A stretch of DNA of 6,769 nt from Halothiobacillaceae bacterium (GTDB lineage Bacteria; Pseudomonadota; Gammaproteobacteria; Halothiobacillales; Halothiobacillaceae): contig DRZW01000035.1 in NCBI GenBank assembly GCA_011380105.1, positions 1 to 6,769 of the forward strand. The letters run 5' to 3'. The notes under the pieces are model-generated. The model saw only the letters and a list, made by a program, of their open reading frames with translations, was not told the DNA's origin and made no database searches. The first letter of the stretch is position 1, and the number at the start of each line of letters is the position of its first letter. Made by a program: the position numbers and the translations under genes. Below, in pieces: positions 1 to 6,487 of the stretch.

Positions 1-1071
1 CCGCATGCGATACGCCGGTTCCGATTGTGGCTGGAGCACGGTACGCACCGGCGCCTGTTGACCACTGTTGAAATCGCCCCGGAAGTAGAGGCACCGCAGC
101 AACCTATGCAGGTGTTGAGGGGGCGAGGATCGTGGCTTTTCCTTGATAACGACACCAATTTCAGTGTGGACCAGTATACGGGACGTTTACGGTTGTCACA
201 TGCTGGGCTGAGTGCGTGGTCGGATTACCTTACGGCGTTCGCTAGGCTGGGTAGTGAGAAGCAGATCCCCTGTCGTTTTTTGGTCGCACCGGCCAAAGAG
301 CGTCTTTTGCCGCAGTTTCATCCCTTGCCGGCAGGCAACCGGACCTTGCTCGATCAGGTAAAGGCGCTTCCCGAGGCAGAGGTCTTGCTGGATCCCACTG
401 CAGATCTTCAGCCCCTTGGGGAGGCGGCGTTCTATCCGACCGATACGCATTGGACGCATCGTGGCGCCATGATAGCGAGTCTGGCCTTGGTGAAAGCCCT
501 AGGATTGCCACGCGAGCAGATAGCAGGTGCTTTTGAGGGTGATCGCTACAAATCACGAATGGTGGCCGGGGATCTGGGCAGCAAGCTGAGCCCACCGGAA
601 ACGGCATCTGTGGAGTTCCTAGTCTCCTACAGATATACCAAGTTGCGCGTCTATGATAATGGACTGCCGAACTTCGGACGGCTTGTGGTCATTGAGAATG
701 CCGCCGCCGTTCATGAGGGGACCTGCCTGTTATTTGGATCGTCCTCCAGTTATTCGCTGTTTAATTACCTGACTCGCGCTTTCAAAAGACTGGTGTTCGT
801 GCATAGTGCGGGCAATGTCGATCAAGAGTTTTTCTTGGCAGTTCGGCCGGATTTTTTGGTGGCACAAACCAATGCCCGGTTCATGGTTCGTGTTCCGGGG
901 TTAAACTTTAACTTGGCGGAAACCATGCAAAAGAAAGCGCAACAAATGTCGGCAGAAGATTGGCGCGACACGCAGAAGCTCTGTGTGCCGGCGGATAAGG
1001 AAACGCTCGAGCGCTTGGGAATCGCGCGATGGGCATCGGAATGGGCCGTTCAACAAGGTGGAGAGGCTTGA
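1..1071 (+). CDS. AlgX/AlgJ-like SGNH hydrolase-type acyltransferase protein, 5' end outside window
   Basis: The reading frame is open to the left edge, with no in-frame ATG before 106 and no ribosome binding site before the TTG at 25, so the gene probably starts upstream and is partial. Counting from the TTG at 25, the sequence shows a GRGSWLFLDND block (residues 33-43), a VAPAKERLLP block (88-96), D140-T-H142-W, GDLGSKL (182-188) and a GSSSSYS block (238-244). These match the order seen in the AlgX/AlgJ family, where an Asp-x-His pair and a later Ser form an SGNH triad used in polysaccharide O-acetylation. D140, H142 and one of S239-S242 would be the equivalents. No signal peptide or membrane segment is visible in the part present, unlike periplasmic AlgX, so the cellular location is open. 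It overlaps the next gene, a glycosyltransferase, which suggests glycan modification. Family membership is fairly sure; acetyl transfer is inferred. Confidence 0.75.
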   Translation, partial: PHAIRRFRLWLEHGTHRRLLTTVEIAPEVEAPQQPMQVLRGRGSWLFLDNDTNFSVDQYTGRLRLSHAGLSAWSDYLTAFARLGSEKQIPCRFLVAPAKERLLPQFHPLPAGNRTLLDQVKALPEAEVLLDPTADLQPLGEAAFYPTDTHWTHRGAMIASLALVKALGLPREQIAGAFEGDRYKSRMVAGDLGSKLSPPETASVEFLVSYRYTKLRVYDNGLPNFGRLVVIENAAAVHEGTCLLFGSSSSYSLFNYLTRAFKRLVFVHSAGNVDQEFFLAVRPDFLVAQTNARFMVRVPGLNFNLAETMQKKAQQMSAEDWRDTQKLCVPADKETLERLGIARWASEWAVQQGGEA

Positions 1072-3224
1072 GCTTGCCTGGCTGCGCAGACAGGGACTGG
1101 TTTGAAGTTACGACGTTTGAGTGCCAAGGTGGGGTTGCTCGTCACAATGCCAATGATGTGTGGTTTGCTGAGAGTGCTGATCCTGAATTGACTTTGGTTA
1201 TCGATCCCGCGAAGTTGGAGGCGGGATGGGTGCTGCTGTCCGCCTCGTTGGTCATGGATAGAGGAGGAGCATCTGCTTATCTGGTGGTGACAACCACGGA
1301 TGGTCAGCGGTTATTCTCGCTGCCGGCTACGTCCAAAGGGCGCATTTTGGAACTGATCCAGCTACCGGAAGGGGTAACACGGATCGCCTTGCGGCCTTTG
1401 GTGTCTTCTGGCTCATTCAGTTTGAGCTCCGTCCGGATTAGGCGTGTTGGTAGATGGGATCGCTGGCATCTCATGTGGCGACGGGTGTTGGGTACGTTCT
1501 GGCGAACGCCTTCGGCTCGTAGACGTCAGGCGGGGTTGTTTTTGTGGACCCCTGTCTTCTCACTGACCCACGCCTACCGACTAGCAGGTACATTTCTAGC
1601 CTATGCTCCCAGTTTGAGTTATTCGAAATGGCTAGACCGTTTTGAACAATTCACGTGGCGCGATCGCTGGCAGGTTAGGCTGAAGAGTTGGCGGTTGCAG
1701 TCTTTTGCGCGGCGCATGCGTGTTATTCTCGATGTAAGCGGCGCATCCGAGATGCTGGTGCAACGGACTTTGGACAGTCTCGCTGCACAGGTCGGCGTCT
1801 CTTGTGAGACTTGGCTTCTAGATCAGGACGGGGCATTCATACCCGCGCAGTCACAGAAGGCTTCCGATTATTCCTCGGATCGCGAGGTGCCCGATTGGAC
1901 GGTATGGGTGAAAGCCGGTTGCGAGCTTGCGCCCATGGCAATGTTTTGGATCGCGCATGAGTTGCGAATGCATCCGGAAACGGAGCTGCTGTACAGTGAC
2001 CATGATTATCTCGATGCCAAGGGTTATCGACACAATCCGCAGTTCAAGCCGGACTGGTCCGAGGAGTTGGCATTGACCACGGGGTATCCCGGGGCAGTTT
2101 TCGCTTTTCGCACTGACCGGGTAGGGCGCGAATACACACCAGCTGCGGGATATGCGTTGCTGCTACAGCTGATGGTGGACTTGCCGGCGAGTCGGGTGCG
2201 CCATGTGCCGGCGGTGCTATGGCATCAGCCGGATTCAGTTAACGCCTATGTGCCTGATTTGGAGGCATTGCGTACGCATTTGCGTGATCGAGGTGTCTTT
2301 GCTGATGTGAGCAGGACCGCTTCTGGGCATTTGCGGATTCACTACCCTAAACCCATTTCACCGCCGCTGGTGAGTATCATTATCCCGACGCGGGATCGGC
2401 TCGATCTACTGCAGCCTTGTGTGGAGAGCTTGCTAGGCAAGACGCGCTACCCGCAGTTCGAAATTCTGGTTGTCGACAACGACAGCAAGGATCCGGCGGT
2501 GCTGGATTTCATGGCCCAGCATGAACGTAGCGGACAGATTCGTGTACTTCGGTATGCCAAGCCATTTAATTTTTCAGCTATCAATAACTTTGCTGTGCAA
2601 CATGCGCGTGGCGAGCTAATTTGCTTGCTCAACAACGATACCGAGGTGATTACCCCAGACTGGCTGGATGAGATGGTAGCGCGCCTGATGCAACCGGGTA
2701 TTGGCGTGGTGGGTGCCAAGCTATATTTTTCGGATGGCCGGCTGCAGCACGCAGGTGACGTGGTGGGGTCGGGAGGCTGTGCGCACCATCTGCATGGGCC
2801 GCTGGCGAGAGATGAGCCGGGTTATATGGATCGGGCGGTGCTAGCACAGGACTTGTCGGCGGTCACGGCTGCCTGCCTGTTGACCCCGCGCGAGCTGTAC
2901 CAATCGTTGGGTGGGCTGGACGAAAAGAATCTGGCCGTCGCTTTCAATGATGTAGATTATTGTTTAAGGGTTCGGGAAAAGGGGCTGCGGGTGATATTTA
3001 CACCCTTCGCCGAGCTTTATCACCATGAATCGGTATCCCGTGGCAAGGATGAAAGTCCGGAGAGCAAAGCCCGTGCCCAGCGTGAGGTGGCCTACATGCG
3101 TAGTCGTTGGGCGCATGTGATGCGGCATGACCCTTTCTATAACCCTAACTTGAGCTATGTGCGGCCGGATTTTTCGCTCAGTCCGGCCCCGTTGGTGCGC
3201 AAGCCATGGTGTTGGTTTTCATGA
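1029..3224 (+). CDS. Large family 2 glycosyltransferase with N-terminal beta-rich region and two GT-A domains
   Basis: From ATG 1029 the product is 731 residues. Residues about 25-140 look beta-rich and non-catalytic. A short helix-like YSKWLDRFE segment (198-206) precedes a first GT-A-like region (about 230-400) holding LLYSDHDYLDAKG (320-332) and FKPDW (339-343). A complete GT2 domain follows from about 446: LVSIIIPTRDR (447-457), VVDNDS (481-486), LLNNDTEV (533-540, the metal-binding position), GGLDE (628-632), FNDVDYCLR (639-647, acidic catalytic region) and ELYHHES (662-668). This arrangement is typical of O-antigen and rhamnan-type glycosyltransferases that extend a lipid-linked glycan in the cytoplasm; rhamnosyl transfer is only a guess from the rml genes nearby. 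ATG 1029 has GGGA 8 nt upstream and overlaps the previous gene by 43 nt. A TTG at 1068, overlapping that gene's stop codon, is a real alternative giving 718 residues. Confidence 0.9.
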   Translation: MGIGMGRSTRWRGLSLPGCADRDWFEVTTFECQGGVARHNANDVWFAESADPELTLVIDPAKLEAGWVLLSASLVMDRGGASAYLVVTTTDGQRLFSLPATSKGRILELIQLPEGVTRIALRPLVSSGSFSLSSVRIRRVGRWDRWHLMWRRVLGTFWRTPSARRRQAGLFLWTPVFSLTHAYRLAGTFLAYAPSLSYSKWLDRFEQFTWRDRWQVRLKSWRLQSFARRMRVILDVSGASEMLVQRTLDSLAAQVGVSCETWLLDQDGAFIPAQSQKASDYSSDREVPDWTVWVKAGCELAPMAMFWIAHELRMHPETELLYSDHDYLDAKGYRHNPQFKPDWSEELALTTGYPGAVFAFRTDRVGREYTPAAGYALLLQLMVDLPASRVRHVPAVLWHQPDSVNAYVPDLEALRTHLRDRGVFADVSRTASGHLRIHYPKPISPPLVSIIIPTRDRLDLLQPCVESLLGKTRYPQFEILVVDNDSKDPAVLDFMAQHERSGQIRVLRYAKPFNFSAINNFAVQHARGELICLLNNDTEVITPDWLDEMVARLMQPGIGVVGAKLYFSDGRLQHAGDVVGSGGCAHHLHGPLARDEPGYMDRAVLAQDLSAVTAACLLTPRELYQSLGGLDEKNLAVAFNDVDYCLRVREKGLRVIFTPFAELYHHESVSRGKDESPESKARAQREVAYMRSRWAHVMRHDPFYNPNLSYVRPDFSLSPAPLVRKPWCWFS
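1055..1063 (+). promoter_or_regulatory. Possible ribosome binding site for an alternative TTG start of the large glycosyltransferase
   Basis: AAGGTGGAG lies just before the TTG at 1068, which itself overlaps the TGA stop of the preceding gene (TTGA, 1068-1071). AAGG is 9 nt and GGAG 4 nt from that TTG. A second in-frame TTG at 1074 is 7 nt after GAGAGG (1061-1066). This purine-rich run is better than the GGGA in front of ATG 1029, so translation may start here by stop-start coupling. The codon itself is weaker, so the choice is undecided. Confidence 0.45.
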
Positions 3225-3247
3225 GTCGTTGGGTTGAGCTGCAGCGC

Positions 3248-3256
3248 GAGGAGGGG
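3248..3256 (+). promoter_or_regulatory. Ribosome binding site of the GT-B-like glycosyltransferase
   Basis: GAGGAGGGG sits 7 nt before the ATG at 3264. It is the strongest Shine-Dalgarno-like sequence in the window and fixes the start at 3264 rather than at the in-frame TTG at 3234, which has no such sequence in front of it. Confidence 0.8.
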
Positions 3257-3263
3257 CGTGTCG

Positions 3264-4202
3264 ATGTATGATACAGCTCCTCGAGCGTTTGTCGTGGATG
3301 AGCGGCCCAACCCCTCCACCGATTTTTTTGTGTTGCCGGCGTTACGCGCCAGCGGGGCTAAGGTGGTTCGCTGCGGCTTTGACTGCTTGCCCTCTTCCGA
3401 GGCGCTTGATGGCGCGGTTGTCCTGTTCGTGCGTTACGTGCCCAAGCAGTGGCTGCGGCTTGTGGAGTCCGTACGGCATCGGCTGCAAAAGCTGGTGTTT
3501 TTCATGGATGACGATGTGCTGGATGTCCGTGCCTCGGTGGGTTTGCCTTGGCGTTATCGCTACAAGCTGGCACGTTTGTCGTCATTTCGACGCGGTTGGC
3601 TGCAAAAACAGCGGGCGGAGCTGTGGGTTTCGACGCCATACTTGCAACAGAAATACGGCAGCTGGCGACCCAAGTTGGTGCTGCCTCTGCCAGTGTATGA
3701 AGCGACGGTGGGCTGCCGTGTGTTTTATCACGGCACTGCGTCGCATTGGGCGGAAATTAAATGGCTATATCCGATCGTGGAGGAGCTTCTGCGAGCGGAG
3801 GAATCCATGAGCTTCGAGATTGTCGGGGGCAAGAGGGTTTATGGACTGTACCGCAATCTTCCCCGCGTGACTGTTGTTCATCCCATGCAGTGGCACGCCT
3901 ATCAGGCCTTTTTGGCCACGCCGGGCCGGGATATTGGCTTGGCGCCCTTCTTAAATACCGCTTTTAACCGGGGACGTTCCTGTACCAAGTTCTTTGATAT
4001 CACGCATTGCGGGGCAGTGGGCGTTTATTCCAGCAACAGCTTGTGTGCCGATATGGTTCAGGACGGAGTGACAGGGCGGTTGGTCGGGGGCGATCCGGAT
4101 GAGTGGGTTCGTGCGGTACAGGCCTTGGCCCATGATCCTGACTTGCGATCGGCTATGTATGTCAAATCGCTTGAACAGTTGCAGCGATTGGCGGCAGGTT
4201 GA
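3264..4202 (+). CDS. Compact GT-B-like glycosyltransferase (family 1/4 type)
   Basis: The product is 312 residues from ATG 3264, shorter than the roughly 370-400 usual for GT4 enzymes. The N-terminal half has a hydrophobic strand with charged turn, VFFMDDDVLD (78-87), and STPYLQQKY (123-131), where such proteins scan the acceptor side. The C-terminal half has VFYHGTASHWAE (153-164), a VVHPM strand (204-208), IGLAPFLNTAFNRGRS (224-239) and TKFFDITHCGAVGVYS (241-256). The last block corresponds to the Lys-acidic-Gly region that binds the sugar nucleotide in GT-B enzymes (K-x-x-D plus a small-residue turn), followed by DGVTGRLV (267-274), a typical GT4 closing motif. It lies 39 nt after the large glycosyltransferase, so the two are likely co-expressed and act on the same glycan. 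Donor and acceptor are unknown. No membrane segment is visible, which suggests a cytoplasmic enzyme. The family call is good; the exact activity is not determined. Confidence 0.82.
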   Translation: MYDTAPRAFVVDERPNPSTDFFVLPALRASGAKVVRCGFDCLPSSEALDGAVVLFVRYVPKQWLRLVESVRHRLQKLVFFMDDDVLDVRASVGLPWRYRYKLARLSSFRRGWLQKQRAELWVSTPYLQQKYGSWRPKLVLPLPVYEATVGCRVFYHGTASHWAEIKWLYPIVEELLRAEESMSFEIVGGKRVYGLYRNLPRVTVVHPMQWHAYQAFLATPGRDIGLAPFLNTAFNRGRSCTKFFDITHCGAVGVYSSNSLCADMVQDGVTGRLVGGDPDEWVRAVQALAHDPDLRSAMYVKSLEQLQRLAAG

Positions 4203-4394
4203 GAGGCTCTCTTGATCTTCCAACTGCTGGATGCGGCAAAGCTGTATCTGGCCTAAGACCGGTCGCTTTGTATCCGGATGCAGCCGCGCGGAACCCGGGA
4301 AAGCCGTCCGATTCTCGTGCTGCGTCCCCGAAGTCCAGCGCTGCTCGCGGATTTTGGATGGAGCCCATTATGACGCTTTTCGGAGTTGTTCGTG
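4203..4394. other. Convergent intergenic junction without a clear gene or terminator
   Basis: The + strand polysaccharide genes and the - strand rml genes end facing each other here. GAGAGGCTCTC at 4201-4211 can pair only 4 bp around a 3-nt loop, with no T-run worth the name after it. CAAAGC and GCTTTG (about 4236-4270) form a 6-bp inverted repeat with a loop of about 22 nt that contains the palindrome GACCGGTC; again no T tract follows. A 31-codon frame at 4278-4373 (+) has no ribosome binding site and no recognisable product. Termination may be Rho-dependent, or may use a structure I cannot judge by eye. Confidence 0.5.
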
Positions 4395-5471
4395 TTATCG
4401 GGTTGGAGTCCCTTTTCCTAGTCGTTCCCCACGGTAGCTGCCAGTTCGGATTCGTTGCCACCATTGCTTGTTATCCAGGTACCATTGGACGGTTTTCTTT
4501 AGTCCCGTTTCGAAGGTCTCTTCCGGCACCCAATTTAGTTCTCGCTGTATCTTGCTGGCATCGATGGCATAACGCTGGTCATGGCCGGGCCGGTCATCGA
4601 CGAAGGTTATCAGGTTGCGATACTGAGTCACGCCGACCGGCTTTTCCGGCACGAGGGTTTCCAGCAAGTCGCAGAGCCTGTGAACCACATCAATGTTCTT
4701 CTGTTCGTTATGGCCGCCGATATTGTAGGTTTCGCCCAGCCGGCCTTGCTCAAACACACGGATCAGGGCACGAGCATGATCTTCCACGTACAGCCAGTCG
4801 CGTATCTGCTGGCCATTGCCGTAGACAGGTAAGGGCTTGCCTTCGAGGGCATTGAGGATCATTAACGGGATCAGTTTTTCGGGGAATTGATAAGGTCCAT
4901 AGTTGTTGGAGCAGTTGCTCGTAAGAACCGGCAGCCCATAGGTGTGATACCAGGCGCGCACCAAGTGATCTGATGACGCCTTGCTGGCCGAGTAGGGCGA
5001 GTTGGGAGCGTAGGCGGTTTCTTCAGTGAACAGACCGGTATCGCCCAGAGTGCCGTAAACCTCGTCGGTGGAGACGTGGTGAAACCGGAAGTTAACTTGA
5101 TCGTCCCCCGCCAGAGCGGCCCAGTAATGTCGTGCTGATTCCAACAGGTTGTAGCTGCCAAGGATATTGGTGCTGATGAATTCTGCAGGACTGTCGATGG
5201 AGCGATCCACATGCGACTCGGCCGCCAAATGGATAACGCCGCGAGGGCGATATTTGGCGAAAAGACGGTCCAAGGCACCACGATCCCGAATGTCGACCTG
5301 TTCAAAGTGGTAGCGCGGCGAGTCGTTCACTTCGGTTAGAGATTCGAGGTTACCTGCATAGGTTAGGCAGTCGATATTGACGACTCGATAGTCGGTGTTG
5401 GCAATTAGGTGACGAATCAGGGCCGAGCCGATGAATCCGGCGCCACCAGTGATAAGTAGGGTGTTTTCCAT
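4395..5471 (-). CDS. rmlB: dTDP-glucose 4,6-dehydratase RmlB
   Basis: This 358-residue enzyme, near the 361 of E. coli RmlB, converts dTDP-glucose to dTDP-4-keto-6-deoxyglucose using tightly bound NAD+; it is the second step of dTDP-L-rhamnose synthesis and acts in the cytoplasm. Visible marks of the extended short-chain dehydrogenase fold are the NAD-binding G9-G10-x-G12-x-x-G15, the DIRD block at 60-63, [10 protein letters not shown] (82-91), the catalytic T135-D136-E137 and Y160-x-x-x-K164 pair, the family signature [14 protein letters not shown] (189-202), [10 protein letters not shown] (224-233), the [13 protein letters not shown] run (292-304) and the SYRGERLG tail (345-352). No key residue is missing. 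The start ATG is preceded by only a weak ribosome binding site; the gene is 40 nt after rmlD and was probably translated from the same transcript. Its 3' end faces the glycosyltransferase operon. Confidence 0.97.
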   Translation of the reverse strand: MENTLLITGGAGFIGSALIRHLIANTDYRVVNIDCLTYAGNLESLTEVNDSPRYHFEQVDIRDRGALDRLFAKYRPRGVIHLAAESHVDRSIDSPAEFISTNILGSYNLLESARHYWAALAGDDQVNFRFHHVSTDEVYGTLGDTGLFTEETAYAPNSPYSASKASSDHLVRAWYHTYGLPVLTSNCSNNYGPYQFPEKLIPLMILNALEGKPLPVYGNGQQIRDWLYVEDHARALIRVFEQGRLGETYNIGGHNEQKNIDVVHRLCDLLETLVPEKPVGVTQYRNLITFVDDRPGHDQRYAIDASKIQRELNWVPEETFETGLKKTVQWYLDNKQWWQRIRTGSYRGERLGKGTPTR

Positions 5472-5511
5472 TTGTTAATCTGCCGTTCTCGATATTGAAC
5501 TGGAGAGCGCG

Positions 5512-6426
5512 TTATTGCGAGCTAGTTTCCAATTCCGTCAATACTTGCTCCAGTGCATCGCGCCAGTGAGGCATAAAGAGGCCAAACTGCTCGCCGATGC
5601 GCCGGGTGTCGAGCACGGAAAATAGCGGCCGAGGCGCCGGAAGTGGATATTCCTCGGTAGTGATCGGCTGTACGGCCAAAGTCTTGATGTGCTCGTGCCG
5701 GCGTTGGTGTGCAATGATGCACGAGGCAAACTCATACCAGCTGGTCTGACCGGTGCTACTAAGATGATAGGTGCCGGTTGCGGCTGCCCAATCCTGCTGC
5801 CTGGTGCCCAGTTGGACCAGGATTTGGCTTGTGGCCTCGGCAATGTTTCTGGACCAGGTCGGTGCGCCGAATTGGTCGGCGACGATCCGCAGGGTTTCGT
5901 ACTCGCGAGCCATGCGGCACATAGTACGCAGGAAGTTGTGACCGCGTGCGCCATAGACCCAGCTGGTGCGTAGGATCAGATGCGCACAACCACTGCGCCG
6001 GATACCCTCTTCGCCAGCCAGCTTGCTGCGTCCGTAGACGCTCTGCGGGTTGGTGGCATCCGTCTCCCGGTAGGGGTGATCGGCTGTACCATCAAATACA
6101 TGGTTGGTGGAGTAATGCACCAGGAGGGCATCGACGTCTTTGGCCGCTGCGGCCAGTGCCGTAGGGGCGTCACCGTTGATGGTCATGGCCAGTTTGGCCT
6201 CAGACTCGGCCTTGTCCACGGCAGTATAGGCAGCAGCATTGATGATCCAGTGTGGCCGGAGCTGCTGGATCAGCGGGTGGATACTGTCTGGTTGTGCCAG
6301 GTCGACGAAGAGGGTATTGCTATCACGTGAGGCGATATGCAGTTCGCCGAGGGTGGCCAGGCTGCGTTGCAGCTCCCAGGCGACCTGGCCGTTTTGGCCG
6401 ATGATTAGAATACGGGGTTTGTTCAT
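5512..6426 (-). CDS. rmlD: dTDP-4-dehydrorhamnose reductase RmlD
   Basis: The 304-residue product catalyses the last step of dTDP-L-rhamnose synthesis, NAD(P)H-dependent reduction of dTDP-4-keto-L-rhamnose. Seen in sequence: the N-terminal nucleotide-binding block GQNGQVAWELQ (10-20), INAAAYTAVDKAE (62-74), YSTNHVFDG (105-113), the catalytic Y131-G-R-S-K135, LRTSWVYG (152-159), the QFGAPTW block (185-191) and the GTYHLSS block (218-224). Length and order fit RmlD. Two motifs deviate from the usual form: the third glycine of GxxGxxG is A16, and the normal STDYVFDG reads S-T-N108-H109-V-F-D-G. The catalytic Thr, Tyr and Lys equivalents (T107, Y131, K135) remain, so the enzyme is probably active. 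An in-frame TGA lies 30 nt before the ATG, so this start is secure, although the ribosome binding site is weak. The gap to the end of rmlC is 61 nt. Confidence 0.95.
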   Translation of the reverse strand: MNKPRILIIGQNGQVAWELQRSLATLGELHIASRDSNTLFVDLAQPDSIHPLIQQLRPHWIINAAAYTAVDKAESEAKLAMTINGDAPTALAAAAKDVDALLVHYSTNHVFDGTADHPYRETDATNPQSVYGRSKLAGEEGIRRSGCAHLILRTSWVYGARGHNFLRTMCRMAREYETLRIVADQFGAPTWSRNIAEATSQILVQLGTRQQDWAAATGTYHLSSTGQTSWYEFASCIIAHQRRHEHIKTLAVQPITTEEYPLPAPRPLFSVLDTRRIGEQFGLFMPHWRDALEQVLTELETSSQ

Positions 6427-6487
6427 GGGGTGTTCGATATGACCTTGAGAAAATCAGCTCGTTGCGGACAAGGTATCTATGCGACAT
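6427..6487 (-). other. Short rmlC-rmlD spacer with weak hairpin
   Basis: On the - strand the spacer can form CTTGT / ACGAG (5 bp including one G-U pair, loop CCGCA) followed by a stretch with only four T. This is too weak to call a terminator and fits read-through from rmlC into rmlD. No clear Shine-Dalgarno sequence precedes rmlD; the best is AAGG about 14 nt before its ATG. Confidence 0.35.

Noticed and set aside
3268..3810. 180-codon + strand frame inside the GT-B-like gene
   Set aside because: It has many Cys, Trp and Arg residues and no motif, while the overlapping frame has clear glycosyltransferase blocks.
4201..4211. GAGAGGCTCTC as a terminator stem
   Set aside because: Only 4 bp can pair around a minimal loop and no T tract follows.
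4278..4373. 31-codon frame in the junction
   Set aside because: No Shine-Dalgarno sequence precedes it and the peptide is not recognisable; its length is within chance expectation.
4162..4464. 100-codon - strand frame across the convergent junction
   Set aside because: It overlaps the 3' ends of both real genes in wrong frames, has no ribosome binding site I can see, and resembles no family known to me.
4199..4855. Long + strand open frame of about 218 codons over the 3' half of rmlB
   Set aside because: It starts at a poor codon, is antisense to an unmistakable rmlB, and its translation is rich in Arg, His and Cys in the way of an out-of-frame GC-rich shadow.
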